Below, in pieces: positions 44,993 to 56,302 of a stretch of DNA of 64,000 nt; position 1 is the first letter of the stretch; every line of letters begins with the position of its first letter. Under the pieces are notes generated by a model, which saw nothing but the letters and a program-made list of their open reading frames with translations, was not told the DNA's origin and made no database searches. A program made the translations under genes and the position numbers. The DNA is taken from contig OX375876.1 of NCBI GenBank assembly GCA_947359465.1, positions 122,631,444-122,695,443 of the forward strand, in the 5' to 3' direction. This DNA is from Metellina segmentata. Lineage: Eukaryota > Arthropoda > Arachnida > Araneae > Tetragnathidae.

Positions 44993-45323
44993 TAATTTTG
45001 GTAATTTTAGTTAACGTCGTACTAGAGCAACACAACGGGCTATTGACGACGGTCCGGGATCAGTCCCTTAAGGGAAAGATCCGAGGACAACACTTCGTAA
45101 TTTTGAACCACGGTCAGATGACGAAACAACACCTGAGCTGGCACCTCACTCTCCAAACTTCACGCCAACCCAACGTGAGGACTTTCGGCCACGACAGATT
45201 TAAGGTGCACCAGCCGCCTCTACACCATACGTTTACAAACATCCATGCCCGGACCCGGATTCGAACCAGGAACCTTCCGATCTAGAGGCTAACACCTTAA
45301 CCACTATACCGGTTGGTCGGCAG
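44993..45323 (-). mobile_element. tRNA-derived SINE, full length, 13-bp target duplication
   Basis: GGGGTATCCTGGG at 44980-44992 and 45324-45336 flanks a complete minus-oriented copy. The tail motif TAATTTTGGTAATTTTAG lies at the left, the body in the middle, and the B box (reverse of GGATTCGAACCAGGAACC) and head (reverse of CTATACCGGTTGGTCGGC) at the right. It is nearly identical to 21636-21967, so both are young. Confidence 0.92.
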
Positions 45324-45336
45324 GGGGTATCCTGGG

Positions 45337-45839
45337 ATCTACCTTAGCTCAAGCAACTCTTCTGCCCACGTTTGATGTTCGTTGATGGCACCAGTTTGCT
45401 CCTTCGGTGTCGCATTTGCAGCGTCTAAATATTAACAGCTGCTCTATCCTTTGATCTCTTCTAGGGGTTCCATAGTAATACAACATCCTGTAATAAAATA
45501 ACAGGTGTCAAATCTTGTTCAAACGCGCTTTTCCGTATTTGTTCAATGCAGCCATTACTTGGTTGGGTTCTTAATGGGCAAAGACCCTATTTTGACACAA
45601 CTACTCTAGACACATACAGTTTATGATAAAATCCTCATGTTAATTTCATATACACAAATAAAATGTTTTTTTTTTCTTTTTAAATTTACATAGCCCACAC
45701 GGCTGGAGAACGGGTTTTTTCCCCCTAAACGAGTGGAGAACTATTGAATAAAGTGTCTATAGTGAAATTTGAGGAAACAACCTTACCCCGTAAATGACTG
45801 CGTCAGATTTATGATAATGATCACAGTACATACAGTAGT
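45337..45839. other. unassigned AT-rich DNA
   Basis: No repeats or coding signature. A poly-T stretch lies near 45668. Confidence 0.4.
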
Positions 45840-45990
45840 GGTATAAGGTATTTAATTAAAGTGTCGCACTAGAGAAACAAACGGGCTATTGGTGACGGTT
45901 CGAGGTCAAACCCGATTTAAAAGATCCGAGGTAATGGTAATGTTAATTTTAGTTAACGTCGTACTAGAACAATACATGTAGGAATACTAA
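45840..45990 (-). mobile_element. SINE 3' fragments (minus)
   Basis: AAGTGTCGCACTAGAGAAAC, GGGCTATTGGTGACGGTTCG to about 45935, then a second start GGTAATGTTAATTTTAGTTA and ACGTCGTACTAGAACAATAC. Both are short and diverged. Confidence 0.6.
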
Positions 45991-46344
45991 ACAACGGTAG
46001 TTGTCTACTAGTCTGGAAAGAACTCATTATAAGAGCAACGAGACTGGTAGGAGTCAGTTGCATTGTAGTAGGAATGCAAGGCAAGACTGTCACGAGCCAT
46101 TCACATTCCGGTATTCAGTTACGAGAAAATTAATAGAACAGACATTTTTTTTCCCTGGACGCCATTGAGAGCTGACGTATTTTTTCCGAGCAGAGACGAC
46201 TGCTACAGATAATGACGGAACTGTTTTAAAATATAACTCAACTGTACATAATAATTGTATATATTTATTCATTAAATGTCAATGTGCTGTAAGATTCGAA
46301 GTCTTTAATATAGACCTTACCAAACAGAACAACACGAATCTTAC

Positions 46345-46692
46345 ATACATAGGGCTATTGACGACGGTCCGGGTAATGGTAATTTGGTAATGGTAATTTT
46401 AGTTAACGTCGTACTATAGCAACACAACGGCCTATTGACGACGGTCCGGAATCAGTCCCTTAAGGAAAAGATGAGAGGACAACACATAATTTGAAACTAC
46501 GGTCAGAAGATGAAGTCACACTTCAGCTGGCACCCCATTCTCCAAACTTTCATATCACGCCGACGTGAGGACATTTGAGGGCACGACAGATTTAACGTGC
46601 ACCAGCCCCTTTTGTACACGACGGTATTTTTTTTGTTGGATTCGAACTTACAACCTTCCAGTTTCTAATGCGTTACTCTTCCAACCGGGCGT
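46345..46692 (-). mobile_element. SINE, alternative-head subtype, inserted in a SINE scrap
   Basis: A scrap GGGCTATTGACGACGGTCCG (46349-46370) is interrupted by a longer copy starting GGTAATGGTAATTTGGTAAT. The body continues to GTGCACCAGCCCCTTTTGTA. The head is the second type: TTGGATTCGAACTTACAACC, TTACTCTTCCAACCGGGC. A small poly-T insertion (TATTTTTTTTGTTGG) sits beside the B box. Confidence 0.75.
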
Positions 46693-47289
46693 ATGCTTTC
46701 TAAGGCCCCCCCCCCCTCGTAAGAAATTCTGAATACGCATCTGCTCATACTCCTTCTGGTGGGTTGGACTTTATGACGCAAAAGCCATATCTAGCCAAGA
46801 CGTGCCGTTAAAAAGACATGCAGGAGTCAAGCAATATATAAACACACACAAGGAAAGTTTGATCACACTGATGGGAGAAACACACCCAAAGTAAGTTACA
46901 GAAATCGACCCCGAGCCGTCCACAACACGCAGAATTTGTGTGAGGGGAAAGTGTACGATATTTAAAGCGTTTTAGATTGAAGACGACTCCTCATTACAGC
47001 TCAAAAACAAAAATATAAAATAAAAATATTACCCTCAAGCATCGATCAACTGTGTGTAAAGGGCTGCTTCCGAGATAAATTAAATGTTTCTTCATGTGTA
47101 TAGCACAGATTGAATCATTCTGCTTAAACTGAATTTCGAAACTAAGTTTTCTCCACCATCCACATCTTACATGTCATCTTTTAACACCACACACCTGAGT
47201 GTACAGTGGAAACAAATTGTACAATAATAGGTTACGCGATTTTAGAAATAGTTAAATCTACTTTTATTTTCAATTGGAGAACCAGAATC
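46693..47289. other. unassigned DNA
   Basis: Begins with a C-run at about 46706-46716. No repeat ends or coding signature. Confidence 0.35.
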
Positions 47290-47805
47290 AGTGACCGGAT
47301 GATGAATCCAATTCCACCTTGTTTGCGATATATGCGTTGGAACAACATGTTTTCGGTGTTTACGTTCAAAGGAGGCATTAACCGAGGTTTACACGAGGTC
47401 CTTCTCCGATCTCTGAACAAACCCTGCCCACAGGTTCATCGATCCAGTCTAAGGTGCTTTGTTGACGAGATAGGCCAGAAAGCAATTTCCGATTTCAAGC
47501 GGAGAGAGCGAATTTTCAATACCAAACTGTGGCGAAACTCCATTCTACTTGTTTGTGATCGATGTGTTTGTGTACCATGTTTCCAGCGTAATCAGTGTTT
47601 ACGTTCGAAGAAGGCAAGACGGATACCGAATTTTATACAACGGCCATCGTTGTAGAGGCTGTGTCAAAGTCTCCAAACAAACCCTGCTCAGCCACCAGGT
47701 TCATCGATCTAAGGCTAAGGTGCCTCGTTGGTGATATGGGCCGGAAAACAATTTCCAATTTCAAGCGGAGAGAGTGAATTTTCGATACCAAACTGTGGCG
47801 AAACT
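47290..47805. repeat. two diverged copies of a ~266-bp tandem unit
   Basis: The block GATTTCAAGCGGAGAGAGCG, AATTTTC, ATACCAAACTGTGGCGAAAC at 47491 recurs at 47757 with few changes. Upstream blocks (AACAAACCCTGC, GGTTCATCGATC, CTAAGGTGC) recur with the same ~266-bp offset. Frames cross both copies but are shifted by indels and show no family signature. The origin is unknown. Confidence 0.65.
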
Positions 47806-48981
47806 CTCGGTGATCCATCAACAAGCAGCGCACACCAGATTCCGTCATCTGTAGTTTGCTCACGCTGCTACAACGTAATTGCACGTTGTGTTTTCATTGT
47901 ATATACGATAAACACCGGCTCATATTAAGAAAAATCGTCAAGGGAAAAAAAACCCAGATTCCAGCACCCCCTTATCGAAGAATCGGGAGGCCCGCTTTTT
48001 TCTGAATGAATCGCTAAGTGAAGGAACCAATTATGTTCTTTGGAAGTGTCCGCCTCCTTTGATCGGAAGGTTTTGGTTTTGTTTTACCTGTTCCTTAAAT
48101 GGAGGGAAAGTTTCTTGAGGTTAAAAAGGAGTGAATATCAGGATGAAAATGGCGATATGTCGCCTACGGGGAAGACGTGAAAAGCAATAACGCCAAAAAA
48201 GGAACAATTACAACTTCATTGAGACGAATAACTATGCATAGTTTGAGTTTGAGCATTTCAATGGACACTGCCACTCATCCGTCAAATGGTTATTGAGCAA
48301 AATATAATTACAAATATTTCGCTCGTAGAAAGAGTAGTTCTGCCCTTGTGGGTTTACACATCTTCCCATCTCTTCCACACAGCAAGTTCAGAAGTAATAG
48401 AATTATACAAGTCTGCTACACCGTATTCATCAAAAGGAATTTAATGACTCTTCCTTAACAAAACCACCTGTTCTCATTGTCCAGATGGTGCGCTGTTTTC
48501 AAGCACATTCGAAAAAGATAGTTGCCCACTGATGGAAGGATTAAATAAGTTCGGAACGAAAAATAAAATGCGATTTATTTAATTGAATTTTTCGTTGAGA
48601 AATATTTTTGCTACTATCTTAATTATCGAATCTATGATAGGTCAAGAGTTTATATTTGTTGGCTCAATCAAAAGCTAAAAATTAATTTTGTACTCATGTC
48701 TAAGATCTTGGTGGAAAAAAGTTTAAGTTTTTTTTTTTTCGATTCCATTGTGCCTTGATTTCTTCTGTGTCCTTGTATATATGTCCATTACTTGTAGCGG
48801 TTTGTCTTGTGTTTGGCGTAGCTTGGCTAAATATGGCTCTTGAGCAATTACAGATAAATCAATGATGTGAGAAAGTGACTAAGTGACATCAAATGAAAAA
48901 TTTGAACAATTTGAAGAGGTCATAAATTTTTGAATTAATTATAATGAATAACCACACTAAAACGAAATGTACAAACCTATC
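47806..48981. other. unassigned DNA
   Basis: No TIR, SINE or coding signature was recognised up to the piggyBac TTAA. Confidence 0.4.
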
Positions 48982-48985
48982 TTAA

Positions 48986-50430
48986 CCCATTAACGCCCAG
49001 CGTCCTCATTTGAGGACACTGGATAAAAGAGCGTGTATAATCTTTATATTTTCCGGAAACGATTGTTTGTTCTGCACGACGGTAGATGGTATTACCAGAA
49101 AGAATCCCACAGATTACCAAGTATGTGTGGTTGTTTAGAACTCCGTGATAAGATCGCCATTTCATATGTTTTCATGTCTCACACTTGCATTTGCTTTCTG
49201 TCTAGCTACATCGCCTAAATTCTAGGTAAAACATTTTATTTTTACTGGTATTTCAAATTAGAGTACTATATAAACTTATAATAGAAAATTAATTTATTTT
49301 GAAAAATTTTTTTTTTAAAATGACATCCAATTTTGCTGTCCTCAACTGAGGACGTTGGGCGTTACAGCCAACTTTTATACAAATTTCAAGTCATTATAAT
49401 TTTTGTATTTTTTCGTGTAGCAATTGAATTAAAAATTGTTTTGACTTTTATATGGTAAATAGTCATTACTTTCCTAAAGGAAAACAAAGTATAAGTAATT
49501 ATAATGGCTCGTAGGTTCTTAACGATTGCAGAAGCTCGTGAAAATTTAATTTCCGAACAAATTGAAACTGACATAATCGGAATTCCACCTAACGTAGATG
49601 AGATTACTGATGAAGAGGATTTTAACGATGAAAGTGCAGCTTTAGCTCAAGTGCGTGATATTGCAGGAACAGCTGAAATCGAAAATTACGAAGATCCAAA
49701 TTCCTCTGTGACTAGAATTGTGTTCAAAAACTCTAAAATTGTGGCACTATAAGAGACAACAGAATGGCAAGATGTCCTCTGAAATATAGAAAAGAAATAG
49801 AAAAAGAAGCAAGAGAGTTTTTATGAGCATAAATTTGACAAGAAAAATTAAATTTTAATAGTCAGATGGGACGACAATAAGTCTGTTACTTTGGCAACAA
49901 ATTCTGAAATATTAATTCTGCATTCCTTGTGTTTCCCCTAATATCATACCAAACCAAAGAATTGATACATATTTTATGTAAATTTGTATATGTATTTTGT
50001 TTATGAATCAATTATGTGCATCTTGTTCTCCGTCATTCTGCATAAAAAACTGTCCTTTTTATCAACTGTCATAGTTCGCACAAAACTGAAATTGTAGCGT
50101 TGAACATTACTAAGTTTGAGATAAATTGTCATTAAATGTTAAGTAAATAACAGTTTAAAATTAATCTTACCTTAAAATTTAATAGAATACTGTAACTAAA
50201 CCGTTTTTACATCTATTACATGTTGTTTTCGAATATTCTGACCTTACTGAATTTCCTGATTTTTTTTCACCGGAACGCCCAGCGTCCTCAATTGAGGACG
50301 GGCTGTAATTTTAAAACTAAATCGCAAATTGATTGAATTTTGGGTTTTTTGCATTCAGAGGGTCATAATTACATATATTTGAGATAATCATGAAAACATT
50401 TTGAGCATAAATAATTCGGGTGTTAATGGG
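48986..50430 (+). mobile_element. piggyBac-family element, internally deleted, 1,445 bp
   Basis: TTAA lies at 48982-48985 and 50431-50434. The TIR starts CCCATTAACGCCC on the left and, inward from the right, CCCATTAACACCC. Subterminal palindrome-containing repeats (GCCCAGCGTCCTCATTTGAG, CTGAGGACGTTGGGCGT, CGCCCAGCGTCCTCAATTGA) occur near 48997, 49338 and 50275 in both orientations. Full piggyBac elements are about 2.3-2.5 kb, so the C-terminal coding part has been lost. Confidence 0.9.
49504..49905 (+). pseudogene. piggyBac transposase, N-terminal part plus a mid-domain scrap
   Basis: The 82-codon frame at 49504-49752 (MARRFLTIAEARENLISEQI..., IPPNVDEITDEEDFNDESAA) has the acidic IPPxVDxxTDEE motif typical of the N-terminus of piggyBac/PGBD transposases. 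Downstream in shifted frames, NRMARCPLKYRKEIEKEARE (about 49761-49820) and RWDDNKSVTLATNSE (about 49865-49910) match the mid-protein segment CPL...RG...WxDNKxVxLxTN of that family. The DDD catalytic core between these blocks and the C-terminal cysteine-rich domain are missing. It is non-functional as an enzyme, though a short N-terminal peptide could be made. Confidence 0.85.
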
Positions 50431-50727
50431 TTAATTCGAGTTTTCGCAAGATTTTTATACATCTGGTGTTCATGATGTAACTTCCTCTAAAAAAGAGTTC
50501 CTACCGATCGCAGTTTTCAACGAATCGGAATGAAACTCGAAACTTATTCGCTTGAGAGTTATGGAAATAACCAGAATCGAGCTCTCGGTGAAACGAATAC
50601 GATGAATTTCGAATAGCCGATATCCATTCATAACAGATAATTTTGAAAATCTCGAGAAGCAGCACTCATTTTTTATCACAATGTTATTGGCAGAATGGAA
50701 AATTAAAAATGTCGTTGAAACTTAGTC

Positions 50728-51672
50728 CCGGTGCACACATCCAGTTTTTCAACGTGCGGTGCCACTGCGGCAACGGAAGTGCGGTCTAAGATGTATTAGA
50801 TCCAACGGATTAGTTCACACATGCCTCCGGCGCCGCTGCGGCGACAACAGTTCCCCACGGCGCCGCAGGTTCTCTGGTTTCAAGTAGAGTGCCTATATAA
50901 TAAGAGTGGCGACAAGGGTCCAAATTTGGCCCAATGCGCATGCGCGGCAGCCATTTTTCTACCAGAATCGTCTCAAAGATGGTTGCTGGGCGAATTAATA
51001 TATCATTTTAAGGAGAACAAAAAGCATACGATTGTTATAATATGGATACATTCGGAAAAATAAATCATATAAACGCTCAATTACATGCGTAATTGATGAG
51101 ATGGATTACACATTGCGCTAACTTAGATTGCGGGAAACACCAAGTTGTTCAAAAAAAGCTATTTACTTAAAAAGTCTGCAAATTTATGCTGACAAAACAC
51201 TAAAATAACAATATATAAACGTTCTAGAACACGAAATGGAACATGAATAAGCTATATTTTCTTTTTTATTCAATGTACACACGTTTTCTTCGAACACAGA
51301 AAAAGTTCCCATGTTAAGTCTACGGGAGTTAGGAAAAGACCGCCTCGGGCGGTAGAAAAGGTCTCTAAGCCAATCAGAAAGTGTTTCCCGTATGTCGCCA
51401 CTCTTATTATATAGGCACTCTAGTTTCAAGTACCTTGTTTTCATAAAAAAATGGAACATAAATAATAATTAATAAATGGTTGTATCCAGTAACGTCTATT
51501 TTGTTTCAAAATATACTTTTTTTACACCAAGTAAGCGAAATAAACACTTTTGCTTCGATGTAATATTTATCGAAAATGGCGCGAAATGAGTACTTGCGTC
51601 ATTTCACGGTTATGAGTGCATAGTTGAGCTTCGGTGCCGCACGTTGAAAAATCGGATGTGTGCACCGGTCCT
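50728..51672 (+). mobile_element. Harbinger-like MITE interrupted by a hAT-type MITE
   Basis: The left end is GTCCCGGTGCACACATCCAG and the right end GAAAAATCGGATGTGTGCAC then CGGTCC. The interior is the family sequence, cut at GTTTCAAG by the 538-bp insertion at 50885. Without insertion and duplication it is about 400 bp. TTA on the left and TAA on the right flank the ends. Confidence 0.85.
50885..51422. mobile_element. hAT-type MITE, 538 bp, 30-bp perfect TIR
   Basis: An exact 8-bp duplication GTTTCAAG (50877-50884 and 51423-51430) flanks TIRs that are perfect for 30 bp, beginning TAGAGTGCCTATATAATAAG. A TAGNG start with an 8-bp duplication is typical of hAT. The interior has no transposase motif. 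The insertion point is confirmed by uninterrupted copies of the host MITE elsewhere in the window. Confidence 0.9.
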
Positions 51673-51677
51673 AAAAG

Positions 51678-52930
51678 TTTATGTTTTTTTATGTACTTAC
51701 CCTTAGTATTTCTGCTGTTTCGTGCTATTTATGAAACAATGTAGCTTTTTGTTACATTTATTCACTAAATTTCTGTCACATATTCATATTTTCCTCGGAA
51801 ATATTAAAAAAACATGATACACAAAGACCCAGTGTACCTCATTCAAAAACCTGATTTCGTAAATCATAAAAACTGTGCCAGTATTTGAAGCATCAAAATA
51901 AACGAAGCGTACGCAGCGCATTAAACCTCATGCCAAAGTACTCTTCAAATCAAAACGATGTCTTTGAAAACAAATTCCAAAGAAATGGCTCTCCATATTA
52001 TAACAATCGAATAAAATCTCAAACGCACGCGCTGTCAAAAAATGAACAGGAGACCCATCCCCCAAACTCATCTGGGCTCCACAAACACAGATTCTTGGAA
52101 CAACGTGCATTTGCATTCATTCCCTAAATCGAATCCGCGTTACAAAAGCGCCAATTTGGACCTTGCAGAGGCACGTTCGACATCGAATAAAAAAAACATT
52201 AATGCAGCACGCGCATCTACAAGAACAAAAAAAAAATCACTAAGTGGAGGATTCACTCCCACGAGAGATGACAGAGGTAGCCACTTTCAAGAAAGAAAAT
52301 AAAAAATTCCGAAAATGGTTAAACCTCAGAAAACCTCTCTTCAAGCCCTTTACGACACGTTGATGATGACTACCAGAGAGGAACAGGCCACAAATGGCAG
52401 GGGAAACGATTCCTTTTTTCATTATACCGATGGCCTCAAATAATGATCGGCGATCATAGACTACACGGGCCCATTGCCACCCATTCTGAGGAAATAGGTG
52501 TATCCCCCCCTTGGCCAGAAGACCCCCTCCCATTGGCTTGCGACGAGACGGTCAATAAAGCGAGTGTTGACCGACTGTGGGTTGGTTGGGGGGTCATCAT
52601 CATTTCATATTTTTAGCAATCTTCCCAATATATTCACGGAATGGATGGCCACTCGTGGGGAATGGAGGTTTTTATTGGTTCAGAGGTCGTACAACGACAC
52701 AGCATTGACGTGAATTGGAAATGCGAAACCACAGCCACTTGGCTTAAGTTTAGTATCGCGGGATCGGCAATAACACTCCGATTCGTTTATGCATGGGCTT
52801 GGGTCTAAAGCACTTTGAACTTTTATGAGCATAAACTTTTGTGACCTTTGAGTTTGATAACAAATAACATTTCAATGGGCGATGTTGACGGACAGAACCG
52901 AACTCTTATTACCGCCCTTATATCCGCAAT
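51678..52930. other. unassigned DNA
   Basis: Small frames (51885-52127 and 52042-52302 plus, 52240-52533 minus) overlap and lack signatures. No repeat ends were found. Confidence 0.4.
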
Positions 52931-53164
52931 TTAAGACCCGGTGCACACATCCGGTTTTTCAACGTGCGGCGCCGCTGCCGCAACGCAAGTACGGTCTAAG
53001 ATACATTAAATCTAATGGAACAGTGCACACATGCCTCCAGCGCCGCTGGGGCGACGCGCGTCCAACTTACGTGCAATTTGTACTGCAATTCCCCACGGCG
53101 CCGCACTTGAGTCTCCGTTCTGAAGTACCTTGTTTTCATAAACAAATGGAATATAAATAATCTA

Positions 53165-53986
53165 TCTATATATATAATTCTCTTACGTGGCACGCAAAAA
53201 AGACGTTATTTGTTATTGCGTTTTGGCAACATTGTGCGATTATTTGTTTACCATCACGAAGTCTCGCGCCTCAATTGAATTCATAACGTAATCGGATGAA
53301 ATTTTATTGAAAAAAATTAATTTCAGTCGAGCTGTTGTAGTTTGTAATAGAAATCAAAGAAAACGGGGTATCTTTTCAGGGCCAACAATTGTAGTTCAAC
53401 AATACGCTTGAACTTCAACTTTAGACAACAAACTCAATGAAAAAGTGAGTGGCTCGAGTGCTGGGGAAATGTACACACAAACAACATGCTGGGTATTCAA
53501 TTTCCAAAGCAGCGATCACATTTCGAGTCAAAATTTGCACAGTTTTAATTTGAATTCTGATTTCAGAGGCACTGTATATATCTTTTCTGGGTGGAGTGGT
53601 CGTTCACGGTAAGTCGTTGGTCGCCAACTAATTTTTGTCGCCAAATCAAGATGGCGGCCGAATTCCGTAACAGCAGATAGGGTTGCCATAACAAAAACGG
53701 GAGATGTGAAGAAAATACGCAAAAGGTGAAGGTTACTATATTTGGCGACAAATCGCCTTCTTACCGTGAACGACCACTCCACCCTTTTCTGCAAACAGCA
53801 AATTTAGATTGGGGGAAAAAAAATTTTTTTGAATATTATATTTTGTAAACAATCCCTTCTGCTAGGACACATGTCTTCATTGATGCGAGCGAAGCGAGCA
53901 TAGGTTCGCGCAGCGAACCAGTGAGGATTGCAAAGCAATCCTCCGGGGGTTGGCGAGCGCTAGCGAGCAGGGGGCTGGCCCCCTAG
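53165..53986 (+). mobile_element. non-autonomous Helitron, copy 2 of the 33734 family, interrupted by a 194-bp MITE
   Basis: It starts TCTATATATATAATTCTCTT and ends GGGGGCTGGCCCCCTAG, aligning with the copy at 33734-35888 (mariner removed). Net length without the MITE is 620 bp. The 3' end holds the same run of short hairpins. It sits between A and T inside the outer Helitron's first bases. Confidence 0.86.
53590..53783. mobile_element. 194-bp MITE with 8-bp target duplication and long TIRs
   Basis: CTTTTCTG (53582-53589 and 53784-53791) flanks TIRs GGTGGAGTGGTCGTTCACGG then TAAG, matched exactly at the right end. The interior is non-coding (ATCAAGATGGCGGCC). An 8-bp duplication with a GGTGGAG end could be Merlin-like or hAT. 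I cannot decide between them. Confidence 0.85.
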
Positions 53987-56302
53987 TATCTATAAAATTC
54001 AAATACCATTCACTGACTGACTGACTCCTCACTGTATCTCAAGAACTACAAGTCGTAGGAAGCTGAAATTTTACAGGGGGATTCTTCTTATACCGTAGGG
54101 GTGCACTAAGAAAGGATTTTGAAAAATTCGAATCCTAAGAGGCCTAAAATTGACCTAAGGCCTAAGCCAAAATCAATTTGAAATCGCCATAGAAATAACA
54201 TTGAGTATAAAACGATTGCTGCACGCATCTCAGATTGCTTTACCAGTGTTGATAGAAAAACAATTTTCTTAAAATAAATTAAATTATAATGTTCATGTTT
54301 GAACTGAATTTTTACTTCTTTCCCTTATGAAAATAATATTTATAAATATTTGATTGATGAAGAAAGAATATTTAGAACATTTAATTTTATATTTACTTAA
54401 ATTTTATAATGGAGCACGAAAAGCCCAAACGATCAACATATTGATCATAAAAGCGTAGTTTTGTATTCGGTATCTGGCAACCTCAGAATTAATGTTTAAT
54501 TTTTTAATTTGATTTATAATTCTTTTTTTGGGTATTTGAGTTGAAAACGAGATGGCTGCGGTCACATTTGGGGATTCCCAAGTATTATAAATATGTGTTC
54601 TTTTTGCTTATAAATCATTGTCTTTATCAATATTGTTCAAGTTTTTTGTCGAATTGTTTTACTTCAGAATATATTCAGGAAGTAAAATTCAACACGCTAG
54701 AAAAAATATATATTTTTTAAGAATTCTGCCTTTTTTAAGGATTGGAATTAAGTTTCTGTTTGCTTATGTGTTCCGGTATATTTCCTATTCCAGAAATATT
54801 ATTTAGGAGCTGGCTTTTATTTATTTATTTCCTGCAAAATATCACTAGACATGGTACTTCCGTGGTGGTATATGTATATTTACAAATCAAAATATTTTTT
54901 AAGTGTATAATTTTTTTTTTTTAAATGACATGAAAAATTTCAAAAATAATTTTAAAATAAGATGGGTTACGTTAAATTTAAACTGGTAGTCATACTTTGT
55001 AGTTCAAAACATATTTCAAAATTTTGATATAGCTTTTCATTGAAAGACGATTAAAATAAACTAAATTTCATTTGTTTTTCGTGTTTCATGGGTGTTATTG
55101 AAAGCTTACGCCGTAGTCAAGTAACTACATCTATCATTCTAAATAGATACGTGCTTTACAATAAACTTTACTTTATTTGAGTTTTGAAACTTGAATTTTT
55201 ACTTTAGATGCATGTGAATCGTTCGTTGAAAATTATTTTCTTTTTGTAAAAGTGCTGTAAAATCAACATTCTGTTTATTAAAAAATTGTTATCGATTGGG
55301 TTTAATCTGTCTACTTTGATGACATGTATTTCTAACAAAAGCTCTGTTTTTCCACATGCCACTGAATGGAATTTTCTGGGAAAATGTGCCGTTTGTTTCA
55401 AATTAAATTAGTCACGAATGCCGTAAATGTTTAGCCCCCTTGGGCATTATAGAAAGCGGGTTAACATATAGCCTATCATATCAGCAGGGTTCTAAAATAT
55501 AAGTGTATCAAATGTGTGGATTGGTCAAAAGGTGGATTAGTGTAGAGAACAGACAAACATCAACTCTGCTTTATATATCTAACAGAAGTTCCGTTATTCC
55601 ATCTGCCTCTGAATGGAATTTTCAAGAAAAATTGCGTTTGCTTCTATCTAAATTAGTAACAAATGTTGTAACAATTTAATTTACCATCTTCTCATATTGA
55701 TGATGAAATTCGAAAATATCGCATACTAGGTGAAAGAATGGCACAATGAAAACAGATTCATAGAAAAACTAAGTGCAAGACTATCCACCGAAATTCGTCA
55801 GAGTTTTACTGAAATTGAATGCACGGAAATATTCGTAGTCACTCGAAAACTTAAAATCAACTTCAGCAGAAGTGTGACGAATATGAAATGAATTATATGG
55901 TTGGATACAACATGTATGCATATTTGCGTCCGAAGTAAATTGTAGAAGCGATGGAGAAGTTAAATTATAGTTAATTTTTTTTCCCGTACACTTAAATGAT
56001 GCTAACATTCTTTTATGAAAAAGAATTCATGACTTTTCAATCAACATATTATTAATTCAACCCGAGCAAAGCCGGGTCTTTCTGCTAGTAATTAATAAAT
56101 GGTTGTATCCAGTAACGTCTATTTTGTGTGTTTCAGAATATACTTTTTTTACACCAAGTATATAAGCGAAATAAACACGTTTTCTTCGATAGAATATTTA
56201 TCGCAAATGGCGCGAAATGAGTTCGTGCGTCATTTCTCGGTTATGTGTGCAACGTTGGGCTTCGGTGCCGCAAGTTGAAAAACCGTATGTGTTTACCGGA
56301 CC

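Larger units (their letters stand above)
53161..56088 (+). mobile_element. non-autonomous Helitron (about 2.1 kb net), itself interrupted
   Basis: The 5' end TCTA (53161-53164) continues after an inner Helitron at 53987 with TATCTATAAAATTCAAATAC then CATTCACTGACTGACTGACT. The 3' end is TTTCTGCTAG at 56088, preceded by hairpin ACCCGAGC-AAA-GCCGGGT (roughly 56060-56076). Insertion between A and T with no duplication fits Helitrons. No Rep or helicase frame exists. The interior is AT-rich with one internal duplication (55310-55430 against 55555-55680). Confidence 0.87.
52935..56302 (+). mobile_element. Harbinger-like MITE split by a Helitron nest
   Basis: The left part 52935-53160 starts GACCCGGTGCACACATCCGG and ends AATGGAATATAAATAA. 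The right part 56089-56302 resumes TAATTAATAAATGGTTGTAT and ends GTATGTGTTTACCGGACC. Joined, they read like the complete copy at 62540-62980. Flanking TTAA/TTAAA is consistent with a TWA target. The insertion between A (53160) and T (56089) is a Helitron. Confidence 0.88.
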
